Part shown: piece by piece, positions 1 through 10,721 of the stretch
Layout: each line of letters starts with the position of its first letter
How positions within the stretch are numbered: position 1 is the stretch's first letter
Source: Hypoxylon rubiginosum
Lineage: Eukaryota > Ascomycota > Sordariomycetes > Xylariales > Hypoxylaceae
Assembly: GCA_902806565.1 (NCBI GenBank)
Contig: CADCXA010000027.1
Span: 930,001 to 994,000 of the forward strand
Length of the DNA: 64,000 bases
Direction: 5' to 3'
Notes under the pieces: model-generated
Databases searched by the model: none
What the model saw: the letters and a program-made list of their open reading frames with translations, nothing else
What the model was told of the DNA's origin: nothing
Translations under genes and position numbers: made by a program

Positions 1-75
1 TCATTTCACCGCACAGGCTGGTGCTGGGCCAACAAAAGGGCATGGATGCGGGATTCCAAGCTGTCCCATATCCCC

Positions 76-227
76 CCTCACCCAGTGAGACCGAATTTCG
101 TACTGTTTCACTGGGTGGGGGGTTGTGGTCCCAATGCCATACTCCATACGGAGAAGACCTCACCCAGTGAGACCGAATTCCGTACTGTTTCACTGGGTGG
201 GGGGTTGCGGTCCCAATGCTATACTCC
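76..227. repeat. Two 70-bp direct repeat copies, each with a 10-bp perfect inverted repeat
   Basis: Copies at 76-145 and 158-227 are near identical, with a period of 82 bp. I count three differences and all are C/T transitions. Each copy contains CACCCAGTGA (79-88 and 161-170) and its exact reverse complement TCACTGGGTG (108-117 and 190-199) separated by 19 bases, so each can form a 10-bp stem. This could be the terminus of a small nonautonomous element or a decayed duplicated regulatory hairpin. C/T-only divergence fits RIP-like mutation, but three sites are few. Confidence 0.75.
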
Positions 228-370
228 TTTACCATGGAACCGGCGGGCTGATGACCTTTTGCAACGTACCTAGCGTTTCCCTTTTCTAAGAGCTCCGTCT
301 CAATACACTATTCATCCGTAAGTAAACGACATATCGTCCTGTCTCTTCCTGTTTCCTAAGGACGACCGAT

Positions 371-490
371 CTAGCATATGTGATCATAAAAAGGCTGACG
401 AAGGAAAAAATCCCAGAATATATCGACGAGACCAAGAACCACGATGCCGCGATGGCTCTTCTTGCTGAGGCTGGCATATATGTGCTCGCA
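371..490 (+). pseudogene. Possible remnant of a GH72 (Gel/Gas) glucanosyltransferase gene
   Basis: A 40-codon open stretch contains the segment NHDAAMALLAEAGIYVL, preceded by an I-x-x-Y-I-D-x-T-K pattern. This resembles the N-terminal part of the GH72 catalytic domain in fungal Gel/Gas proteins, where an NHD-x-C-M-x-x-L-x-x-A-G-I-Y segment follows a conserved I-R-V-Y strand. The stretch ends at a plausible GTAATT donor at 491. No flanking reading frame continues the domain, and stops occur in all three frames nearby, so any such gene is broken. The match is from memory of the family and could be coincidental. Confidence 0.28.
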
Positions 491-3400
491 GTAATTCCCC
501 TATTCTTCTTCTGCTGCTCACCAAGTCTATTACTTACGTAGGAGGTATAGTACCTCTGCGGACGCGAGCATGTTGAGCAGAACAATGGCTTCAACAGCAA
601 ACATCGTTGCATATGGAAGAAAGACGAAGGCACTTGGGGGGGCGGGCGTGGGTGTGTTCAACCCGCGCAAGTACTAGGTGCACGCATGCCTATAATACCA
701 AGGCAGTGCAGGCAGGGGAGCCGAGTCCCACTACCATGACAAGGCTATATATTGAGGACGACTCCAGCCAACCAATGGGCCAATTGATCTACGGTCGGTC
801 CGTGTGGTTTCGTTCTTAACCTCAGTCGAATCCTACCCGTGTGCTTTTTCTATGCTTAGGCCTAAGTTTGGTCTACGACAGACCTGGCCTTGGTATTTCT
901 TCGTCAAGGTCAGTGGGACCCGGCCTGCGAGTGGATATTGCAGAGTCATCGAGAGGTCGGAGCACAGCGATGTGATGGACCAATTCGAGGGGCGGTTCGG
1001 CCTAGGTAGCCTAGTCATTTGGCAAATATAAATAAGAACCTCATTGCCTACCTAATGTCCGCGTGCAACTGAACCATGTATCCTCCGATCAAGATTGATA
1101 TCCACCAAGCTATGTCGACTCCCATGGGCGTGAGCACCTGAGCTTAGCTCCGAACCGGACCTTGAGGTTACCGACGCTACGTAGGCCCTCGCTCTTCGTG
1201 GCGAATAGATGATGCCACGATCGCCGGGTATATTGAAAGCGACGAGAGAAGGCCGGATCCGAACCGTGGAAGGACCATTTGGTCATGCTGTTAGGACGAT
1301 GACTCTTTGGATGTCGTTCGCTGTTTGTCCTGGCGGGATAGGTACTGGCTGATGGCTTATGCGGGTCGAATGATCACTCGGATACGTGGAGAAGGCCCAA
1401 CAGGACCAGGTACCAGCCTCCTATTGGGGGAGAGAGCTTCTTGTGGTTATGTATTTCTTCTATCTATACGAGTTATTGGGTTCATGAGGAATATTATTTT
1501 CCCTTAGGGTCGACCTGCTCTGTCAGTCTGTTCTATGGAAGATATGGAAGAATAAAACCCCTAATGATTACTAACTCTGCGCCCCCCCTACTTACTAATG
1601 AATGCTGCCGATAATTCGTGCGTTAGGTAGGGTATCCAAGATAAGTGCGGTGGCGGCTCGTCATGCAGCACTGCGCCGCTCGAGTCCCATGGATCCCGAG
1701 CCTCAAAACCACCTTTGCCCGAATGTTGTTTTTTGCCTTCGATGTCCCCCCTTTTTTTATTTATTCAAATACCTTAGTTTTTAGGTCCTATGACGGGGAC
1801 CCACTCCCCTTTTTTTTTTTCAATATACGCAATAGATTAAACATGACGAGTAAGCTAATATGCCTTTCATGTATGTACATACATGAGAATGGAACAAGCT
1901 TTCGCGTTCCTGTGTATTGGGTATGTATGTATGTAGGTATGTCACTCTTCAGCGGGTCCCGGCACGAAGTAGCGGCAGCGTAGCTGTGAGAGGACGTTAA
2001 TAGTAAGTATATGCAAGCCAGCCCACGCTGTGCCAGCGAAGAAAAGGCGAACGGGGGGTAGAAATAGGTATATGTATGTACGTTTGGGCATGTACGAGGG
2101 AGTTACGTGTATAGGTAAGAGGCAAGTATATGTAGGTCGATTAGGATTCGAGGAAGAAAGATGATTCGTGAGTACCTAGGTAGGCTGTGCAGGTATACAT
2201 TCGTCTGGACAGTTCTAACATACCTGCATACGTATGATCGTCTGTTTCACGAACATGTACATGTATGTTTCGCTTCTAAGACCTTCTTATGGTTCGAAAA
2301 GGGGGGCGGGTGGGCGTTTCTATAGGCACGTAGGCACGTATAGTTTCTTCGATAGGATGAGATATCTGCAGCTTGCTATTCGACGACAAGCGGCCCCGTT
2401 GATGGATGACTGGCATTACCTACCACCGTACCACCGTACCACCGTACTACCCTATTATCCTCTTCCCCCCCCGCTTCCCTCTAAGGTACGGTTTCAATAT
2501 GTCATGTAGGTAGCCGGCCGTTCTAACTACGTGTAGCCATCCCCTTTGCTACCGCGGACCAGGAGGACCGCCGCACATTTTATACTACCTTGTAACAAGA
2601 TGGCACTTCCCCAGAAAAGAAAAAGAAAATAAGAAGAGAGAACGGCAAACAAGAAAACGGGTCGATCCGTAACAAGAATCCTCCCCAATCATTCCCACTT
2701 CCAATGGAATCGTAGCGGCATGTGTTATGTATGTATATACGTACATAATCTTTTTTTTCTCCCTCCCCAGATTGGCCAATTACGACCGTCGTTCCTGATG
2801 CAACGTTGATTAGCAAGATGTGAGGGCATTGTGGCGTAGCCCTCTCTCTGCTTTTGCGTTGCGCGGAGATGTAAGTTTCGTGTCACCTCAACCTCTTTTT
2901 TTTCTTTCTTTCCCTTCTTGGGAATAATATGGGGGGTTTTCTAATCGGTAGGATATGATATGATTCGGCTACGGTTGCGGTCGTGGTTGCGCAAGCCCCA
3001 TGGCCACGGCACCGTCATGATGAGAGGGACAGGGACAGAGAGTAACTTGGTACTACACAACAAGATCTGAGTTTATATCTTCGAATACACTACCTAGATA
3101 CACTACACACACTGCTCACACTGCTTAGTTAATAAGGTATGGAACTACATGTCAGATCGATCAGGGCAGAATAAAAAGGAGCCAACAGAAGAGAGAAAGC
3201 TCGAAGAAGATGGGTGTCTCCGGTCCGATTCATTTTCGGGGTCCGATCGGGTGCCTTCGCCGGTGCTCCCGAACGGCTCCGCACTTTTCGTTGCTCTTGT
3301 CCCCTAAAATCCCAATGACACCTGGAGCAAGGGTTGGAAAAGCTCATCTACGATTCTGAAGGGATACGGAGTCTTGGCCACCGAAGGGAAGGCCATTTGC

Positions 3401-3905
3401 AAATTTTTGTTTTATTTGTTTTTCGCCCCCCGCCGTATCTTCTCACAACTCGCTCTTCTCTCTCCTCTACCCCCCCTCCCCTCTCTTCCCCAACCAACCA
3501 ACCCCCTCAAAAAAAAATCCCCATCTGTAAAAAACAGTCTCGACTATTCTTTCCTTTTTTTCTCAAAAATTCAGGTAAGAAGTGATTGTGGCCCCCCCCC
3601 TTATCTTTAAAAACGGGATACGGCTGGAGGTTTTTTCACCGAAGCCGCCCGCCCCCCGTGTCCCAAATGGACATTCTTATTCTCCCGAAAGGGCTCTACT
3701 CGCTCGTACAGGATAACAGACCAAAAAGAAACGCCACGAATCAGAGAGGGGTTAGGCGGGAAAGCAAGTCGCATGCAGGAAGTGCGGGGACAGCTCGCAA
3801 TCATTGACAGACCCAAAGTGCGGGCGTAAATGCGAAAAAGAGCCACGATCCTTTGATTTTCTTTCCCCCCTATTCCTTTGCTAGCGACCAAACGCCGCCG
3901 GTCCA

Positions 3906-4868
3906 ATGGCAGCGGCCCTGCGGTACATTGGGGCCGCCTCACTGACGTACGCGGCATTCAAGCTCTTCGAATATGCGTCCTTTTATCTCCTCCCACCGGC
4001 ATCTCTGGCTCGCTACCACAGCAAGCGCAGAGGTGATGATGCTGCAGCATGGGCCCTGATCACCGGGGCTTCCGCAGGCATTGGATTCGGGACCGCGCAA
4101 GAACTGGCTGCCCGCGGGTTCAATGTCGTGCTCCTGGGCCACCTGCCCGCAGAGCTCGACGCCGCCGCTGCCATCATCAAAGCCGAATCCCGAGGTGTCC
4201 AGGTCAGGATCGTCGTCCTCGACGCTATTACCGCAGCGCCTTGCGAGATCGAGGCAGCGCTCCTCGAACCCTCCCTCGGGAGCCTGCCGATCACCGTCTT
4301 AGTCAACAACGTAGGCGGCGTCCCCATCCCCCAGCCAACTATACGTAACTTGTCTGAGTACACGGCTGAGGACCTGGACCGTACCTTGAATCTTAACGCC
4401 CGATTTATGGCTCATGTCTCGCGCATCTTGCTGCCTCAGCTAGCTGCTAATGGTCCCGCCCTCGTGTTGAATATAAGCTCGGCCGCTCGAATAGGTATAC
4501 CGGGCGTCGCGCTGTACTCTGCCTGCAAAGGCTTTATCATGTCACTGACAGCCGCCATGGCGCGGGAAGTGGCTGCTGCCGGGAAGCAGGTCGACTGTCT
4601 AGCTATCATACCTGGCGACGTGCGGACGCAGTCGAATACCGTAGGTCTAACTCCGGGCTCACCCGACGCGCGGCAATTTGGAAAAGAGATGCTCGATCGG
4701 GCGCCGTGGGCGGTTCAGAGGGGATGGCTTGCGTGCGTGCCGTGGTGGTCACATGCTGTGGCGATTGGCGCATTAGGCATGCTACCCAGATCAGTAGTGC
4801 TGCGCCTGTTGCTGACCGAATTTGATAAAAAGAAGGCAGCCCTAGCTAAGCTATTGAAGCAGAGTTGA
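3906..4868 (+). CDS. Short-chain dehydrogenase/reductase, 17-beta-HSD12 / ketoacyl-reductase-like
   Basis: This single-exon gene encodes 320 residues. The N-terminus is hydrophobic (about residues 5-30), as in membrane-anchored members of the very-long-chain 3-ketoacyl-CoA reductase / 17-beta-hydroxysteroid dehydrogenase 12 group. The classical SDR signature is complete: TGASAGIG at 53-60 for NAD(P)H binding, NNVGG at 134-138, Asn near 162-164, catalytic Ser191/192, and YSACK with Tyr204 and Lys208. The expected reaction is NADPH-dependent reduction of a carbonyl on an acyl or sterol-like substrate at the ER face; the substrate cannot be read from sequence. No C-terminal KKxx retrieval signal is present (it ends LLKQS). 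The start ATG lies just before the membrane segment, after a C/T-rich leader. It may be a paralogue of the essential elongase reductase (Ifa38) rather than the orthologue. Family confidence is high, substrate confidence low. Confidence 0.88.
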   Translation: MAAALRYIGAASLTYAAFKLFEYASFYLLPPASLARYHSKRRGDDAAAWALITGASAGIGFGTAQELAARGFNVVLLGHLPAELDAAAAIIKAESRGVQVRIVVLDAITAAPCEIEAALLEPSLGSLPITVLVNNVGGVPIPQPTIRNLSEYTAEDLDRTLNLNARFMAHVSRILLPQLAANGPALVLNISSAARIGIPGVALYSACKGFIMSLTAAMAREVAAAGKQVDCLAIIPGDVRTQSNTVGLTPGSPDARQFGKEMLDRAPWAVQRGWLACVPWWSHAVAIGALGMLPRSVVLRLLLTEFDKKKAALAKLLKQS

Positions 4869-5748
4869 GAAATTACTGCAGCGATCGCTGCTCTTCCGCA
4901 GTGAAATTGTAGAATTTTATGTGCGACGTTCATAGTCGGTAGGTATGTATTGTTGAATATGTCTTGTTGGTTATGTCCACAGCTCTGTAATAATACACAG
5001 TACCACATCCCAATTGTGTATCAACCTGCTGAATCAGGTATGCCCCCTAAACGAACGGCAAGGTGATCCCAAGTCATCTAGTCGCGACATTGAAAAGCTA
5101 TGTGCTTCAGAGGCACATGCACAAATATCAGGTAGTTACTACCCCTTACCCAAATAGGTAAGGTATCTTTCGTATTGTTATATGTATGGAGCGAAAACGC
5201 TCGGGTATCGTCAATCTTTATCATGAGGATTTCGTCCCTGTGAGACCGGAGGTGACCAGCCATTGATAGACTCGGGCCCTGTAGAACAGCGCCAAACTCC
5301 TAACGCCATCGTATGCAAGTCGTCTGGATTAGGCCGTAAGACATGAACGAGGCGATGGTGTGAAACTTGAGAGGGTTGGAAACAAAGTCTATCCCAGACT
5401 TGCCACGTCCACTCAATTTGAGACAGTATAGGTAGGTTGAAGAACAACTGATCCATAGTCATGGGTGATGTCCTTCGTCGCAGTTCGACTGCGCATTATG
5501 ACACAAAACAACTCCTCCCTACCATCATGTATCACTCTCTAGGAAGAGTTGTTTGTCACCATTTGACAGCCACAATTTTTTCGAACGTAGTATACACAGC
5601 ATCCATCCTATTGTAAATGCCCCTGGATGACTGAAAGCAGCAACGATAACGTGAGGTTTCGAGATAAGGCGCAGCGGTTGCTTGGCGGATTCGCAATCAC
5701 TCAGACTCACGATCCATTCTAAAAAGAAAGAGTTCTGGAGTTGACCCC
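4869..5748. other. Intergenic, with possible decayed 3' part of the C2H2 gene
   Basis: The minus strand carries open stretches at 5525-5761 and 5211-5462 that could be former downstream coding sequence of the regulator ending at 5749. One GTGAGT...TTTCAG pair of about 80 bp is present in this region, but no join extends the protein by more than a few dozen residues. I recognise no domain in it. Confidence 0.35.
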
Positions 5749-6802
5749 CTAATTGCTCCATTTCTGGGTGGCTGGTGACATCCAGTGACCGTAGCCGTGC
5801 GGCGAGAAGTTCTCATTGGCAATAGGTGATGATACGTCGACTATGGAGCCGCGCAGGGCTGGGTCTACTAGGTCCTGCTCTGCAGCGTTCGGGTCGTGAA
5901 AATAACGGCTCCATGCAGGCGGTAGGGCAGCCCCGTCGGGGAAGTTGTGAAATTCCGGGAAATGTTCAAATCCGGCATAATGTTGGCCTATTGACAGAAT
6001 TAGCGGTCTCCCAAGAATGATATAAGGCGCTTGAATGTTGTGGAACACGGTCTAGTACAGTGACTTGAAAACTCACCCTCTTCATAAAAGTCGTGGCCCG
6101 TCATCAACTGAGGGTAGGGCTGGCCGACAGCATGGTTATGCATGCCAAAATCGTGAACGGGGTCTGAATATGGATGTGGCTGGACGTTGTGGTTCATTGT
6201 CATGTCCGGCATAGGCGTCGTGGCAGGAACGGTAGAATCCTCGGAGGGCGGGTCCGAATCGGTTGCGGCCAACTGGTGATTGTCTTCCGACGCTGGGGCA
6301 TCAGGCGACCTCGGTGAAAGGGTCTCATGGGTTATACGTTGGTGCCGGGTCAAGAGATCTCGGCGTGAGTATGCTGCCCCACAATGGCAGAGGTACGGTT
6401 TCTCCTTTGTGTCTGTGGCCGACGGTTAGTTTTTGTTTGGCTTTCACTTTTGGATTTTTAATGTATAGGCATATGTATAGAAGACGGGTCACGATAGGGA
6501 TATGCTGGTGGAGTTGTCGAGGTTCAGTGTTTAGTGTTTAGTGCTCAGTGTTCAGTGCTCAGAGTTCAGTGCTCAGTGTTCAGTAAAGTGTTCAGTTCGG
6601 TTTTCCCGTTCAACGTCGTGCAGATCTAAGGAAATCGGAAAAGTTGGGGTTGGGGTAACCAACGGGTCCGAACGTGGCGCTCCAAGTGTTCTGACCGCTT
6701 GAAGCTCCGTCCGCAATGCGTACATAGACGCTGCTGTACGCCAGACGATCCATCACGACGACGACGGCGAGATTGGGACTGATCCATCTGTTTTTCAGCC
6801 AT
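5749..6802 (-). CDS. Two-finger C2H2 transcription factor, apparently truncated
   Basis: Three exons (6802-6664, 6412-6077, 6029-5749) give 756 nt and 251 residues with phases that agree at both junctions. Residues 1-20 are basic. Finger 1 spans Cys26-His46 (CTHCGRSFKRSEHLERH) and finger 2 spans Cys54-His74, with the CHCGAAYSRRDLLTRH form typical of fungal C2H2 regulators that also carry a Fungal_trans domain. Intron 1 (6413-6663, 251 bp, donor GTTGGT, acceptor CCACAG after CTAAC) interrupts the linker exactly so that RTHTKEKP is restored. Intron 2 is 47 bp. The LPPAWSRYFHDP segment resembles the linker of this family, but the reading frame stops at 5749 before any Fungal_trans domain. Family members are usually several hundred residues longer, so this is either a decayed gene or a natural short regulator. 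Confidence 0.72.
6522..6595. repeat. Degenerate tandem repeat (GTGCTCAGTGTTCA-like) inside intron 1
   Basis: About 74 bp consists of alternating TTCAGTG, CTCAGTG and TTTAGTG units. It lies wholly inside intron 1 of the C2H2 regulator and accounts for part of that intron's unusual 251-bp length compared with 47-107 bp for most introns in this window. Confidence 0.85.
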
Positions 6803-7330
6803 TGGAAATAATAGATGTAAGTCTTAAGTTAGGATGAAAAGTGCGGAAGTTGGAGAAGGATAGGAACTTTGATCGTGAAAAATTGTGGGGGCAAAGGGTG
6901 CAACAAGTGACAAGGGGAACAGGGGGACCTGGGGACCAAAGAAGCCAAGGGGGGGTTGCTCTTGAAGGGGGGTTCGCTCTTGGTGCTCTTGAGGGGGGAG
7001 GGGGAGGAGAAGAAGGGGGGGGAAGGCGGGGAGAAGACCACGGGGCCATGGGGCCACCTGATTTTCTTGGATTTCTAGGTACTATAGTACGATCCCCTAC
7101 GTTTCTTTTTTTCTAATTCTAATATGTTTATTTCATCTTCTCTACGTTTCTCCATGTCCTTCTATGGGACGTTTTCTTATTATGCAACTAATACGAATAC
7201 TAATATTAATGCTACGTGGATAATAGGTACTATAGGTACTAAGTCAGGTATTGGAATTGTACCATTAGAGAACTACGGGAGATATGTATTTTAGTATGAA
7301 TGTACCAGTATGGATGTACCTATGATAGTA

Positions 7331-7360
7331 TAGTGGCATAGTGGCATAGTGGCATAGTGG
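7331..7360. repeat. TAGTGGCA tandem repeat
   Basis: An 8-bp unit is repeated three times perfectly, followed by a partial TAGTGG copy. Confidence 0.9.
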
Positions 7361-10300
7361 TAGTAGCATACGTTGTACCACAATACACCTGTTCCCCACC
7401 GTTTAAACCACCCAAAGACAACCCAGAAAAACAAGTGAACCACCAACACCGCGCCCCATCGAACGCCCCATGCCCCATCGACACCCCCCCCGTTGCACAC
7501 ACTGCATCTTGCAGCACTTCAGTGCATCGCTATCAGGGATTCCCAGGGATTCCCGCAGCACAGACAGGGAAGGGCAAGGGTCTCTCTCGGAGGGGTGGGC
7601 CTTGGTAAGTTTGTGGGGTAGCCAACGGGGTAGCCAACCCAATCTCACCAATCTCACCAATCTCGCCCCGGCAGAACCGTCGCAGGCCGTAGCTACCGAC
7701 CCTACCTCGACCAAGGTACTCCCTCGTGCATCTTCTCAGCCGCCCATCGAGACCAATGGGAGCTTCGATCTTCTAGCACCCATTCTGCCATTCTCTCTGC
7801 TCTACCCATTCTGCCCATCCCGCTCATTATGTACCAACTGTACCATACCATCTGTCCGTACCATCTGTACCAACTGTATCATCCTTCTTCCAACCCGTCC
7901 ATACACAGTCCACACAATCCACACGATCCTGTCCTGCAACTGCATCTTGTCCACATCATCTATGCTAACCCACTTGCTTATTTCGACGATCCGAACCTGT
8001 AGGCGGGTACCTAGCAGCGAGTCTTGCCGGCACGTTCCAATCAGGATTTCTGGATTTCTGTACATGCCACGGTACATAATACTACCTATACCAATATACC
8101 AATACCTACACACATACATACAGAATTATGTACCTATATACTGCTACGTACATACTTTGGAATCTTTTCTTGCGGAGACCGAGACAGACACAAGACTCTC
8201 TATCAAGACTCTTCATCATTACCTCTCGAGTTATTGGCTACCCCGTGTGTCATATATGGTGCATGATCGAACCGTCTTTCGCTTATGTTTCCGAAGAATA
8301 CCACCTTGGTTGCATTCTAGACAAGTCGCTTGACCTACCGAGACGTAACCGCAAAACCCTAAGGACCCTCCCTCGCTTTCGCTACCTCCTTACCATAACC
8401 GGAAGGCCTTTGGGGTGTCACAAGGGAACATAGTATGTCCATATTACACATCCGTTGGCAGGACATCTTCCCATCTCCCATCTCCCATCTCCTAGCTATA
8501 TCCAGATTCATATCCGTATTATATAAGCACCTCGGCCGAGCAAGAAGGGGAACTTGGCCACAAACAGCGCAGAGGCATTTGCTACGTACCTCGGTCATAT
8601 CAATCGCCTATACAGGAAATTATACCCCTCTCTCATGCACCTCGGCGTAAAACTAGTTCTTCTTTGTGTCACAGTGAGCAGCATAATTGAAATGTCATTA
8701 TTATCTATTATCTACATGTAGGTACGCTTATAGAAAAAGGGATAAGCCGTTGGATGTGTTTGTTGGATGTGTTGGGGGTTGGTGTATTAGGTAAGTAGGA
8801 TGTAGCTATGTACTGGGATACTTACCTGGGTAAGGTATCGAAGAGAACAACCACCCCAAGGATGCAGTCCATAGTAGATTCACCAGACATTCACTACATC
8901 GTATATAGCATCCATCATAGTGTAAATATATATACAATTTAGGTTTATTTACCCATGAAGTATTTGAAGCTCTTCACATGGTTAAAGTCTACCGATCCAA
9001 GGTACCTAAGAAAAGTCCGTGACCTGCGCAAGATCCAATTCTAGCAAGCAGTGCAAAAAAGGAGGCATATATCGAAGAGCAATGACTAGGGAGAAAATAT
9101 ATATAGTTTCAGAATCGAGAGATATAATAAAGAATAATGGAACTATAACATCCCGTCACTAGTATTGTCATATCCTCCCTCACCTTGCTCCTGCTTGGCC
9201 TCATCGTTTTCAACTACGCATTTATATGAAAACACATGTGTTCCTCATTTTGTTTGCCGTCGTATGTCCTCGTATGATTGTAGTAAAGGGTATTTGTTGT
9301 GTCTTTGAAATACATTGTAGCTCAACTGAGAATTCAACATATTAGAACAAGCTGTGCCAGCATGGGAGTTACGCAACGGTATCTATACCAAAAGCTATTC
9401 GAAGCTCCCAGCCGAGGAACCCCAAGCTAATGGAAATCGGAATTAATGGTGGTATAAAGAGTTCAGTATGTATTTAGTAAGTCTACTACGAACATAATAT
9501 ATTATTAGTAAGCGAATAGGTGAGAAATGTGTGAGGAGAGGTTTTATATTACCCGATGCTAGGAGAGATATTCGTAGATGATTAAAGATTAAAAGGCAAG
9601 TACGCAATATATTTCTACACGTATTTATGTTATTTTGCTATTGTGTTTGAAGTTTAAGGATAATAATATAAAGCTGATTATGCGTTGGCTTGCGGATCAC
9701 GCACTTGTGAGGCTTAAAACCGGTCTCCCCCCTTTCTGGTGGTCGACTATAAGATGCAACAACTGGTAGGGCTGATCAAGGCATATACGGAGTGTACATA
9801 AGTAAATTTAAATGAACATGTTCGTGTGGCACTACGATTGGAAACACGATGCATTTCAACTTTCCGTATTCCCTCGTCTACTGTGATTGCATATCTCACG
9901 ATCGCCTCAACCCCTATAATCTAACTCGGCGTACAATGATCCGGTTTCTATTTTTACGTCCATGTGTGTGTAAGTCTAGCCAACGAATGAAGGCGTTCAT
10001 GCAATTATAACAAGTCACAATTCATGTTCTACAAGGTAGCATGGCTGGCGCAACTTGCATGTATCACTTGCTTGGCAATGTTGTACTCGATGTACCTCCA
10101 GATTTACTATAACCACTGGGCGACAATGGTTCCCCCTAGATCCTCCCGCTTGTAAGGATGGAAGCAATTGGTTACCCAGCGCGATTAGTTGGGGTTTGCT
10201 TATTACCCCTTTTTCTGATGTCGTTCATGAACATGCCTGGTATACCTTACCTAGAAATGTGAACACTCCCTATCACCTGAAATGATCCCGTCAGGTCATG

Positions 10301-10619
10301 AAAAATTGAACTGCGACTGAATTTCTAGAATACGCGAGATCTGTGACTTCTAGGCGCATCTTGTAAACCAACTGGTGCCGGACCATGAACAAAGCTGTTG
10401 TCCCCAAGCGGCTAAAACACGAGTAAGCCTCCCTACCCTACCCCCCCTAATGATGCCAATGATGCCCCGACTATATGCGATATTTGGCAAAGCCAAATGA
10501 GAGAGGTAAAGCAGACTGCAATATTTACATGCCTGCTCGCCCCTGAAATGAGAACACCTTTTTCTAAACTCGCATGCTGAACCATCGTTGCTATTGGTAT
10601 CATATAAGAACCGAACCGT

Positions 10620-10643
10620 CCCCCCCCCCCCCCCCCCCCCCCC
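10620..10643. repeat. 24-bp poly-C homopolymer
   Basis: An uninterrupted run of 24 C residues lies about 80 bp beyond the stop codon of the methyltransferase gene. On the opposite strand it is poly-G and could form G-quadruplex structures. Its exact length is a likely sequencing or assembly uncertainty. Confidence 0.95.
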
Positions 10644-10721
10644 TAACCCACCAGCGCCGGCTCACTCATAAAATTCATGCTGGTGTCGTATGCCACGTTA
10701 TTCAAAAATGATCGAGAACCC

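Larger units (their letters stand above)
1..3905. other. Gene-poor region with repeats and decayed sequence
   Basis: No complete gene was found. The stretch holds the 70-bp direct repeat at 76-227, a possible gene remnant at 371-490, a short tandem ACCACCGT repeat near 2421-2446, many TATGTA/TAGGTA-type runs (1860-2240), and C- or T-rich tracts at 3420-3660 that probably form the promoter and leader of the reductase gene at 3906. The ORFs here are short and low-complexity. Confidence 0.6.
6803..10721. other. Long gene-free region, repeat- and AT-rich
   Basis: I see no supported gene. Contents: G-rich (plus-strand) sequence at 6940-7040, an 8-bp TAGTGGCA tandem repeat at 7331-7360, CCAATCTCA repeats near 7640-7665, low-complexity ORFs between 7470 and 8600, an AT-rich stretch from about 8690 to 9700 with many TA steps that could be a RIP-decayed element, and a 24-bp poly-C tract at 10620-10643. 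The 5' leader of the C2H2 gene lies at the left edge and the 3' region of the methyltransferase at the right edge. Confidence 0.55.

Noticed and set aside
7470..8333. 287-codon plus-strand ORF
   Set aside because: Composition is driven by CCAT/CTGTACCA-type simple sequence and Cys/Thr/Ile repeats; no domain, no conserved-looking core, and no splice context.
10620..10653. Poly-C followed by CCCTAACCC, considered as an interstitial telomere
   Set aside because: Only one CCCTAA unit is present, so there is no telomeric array.
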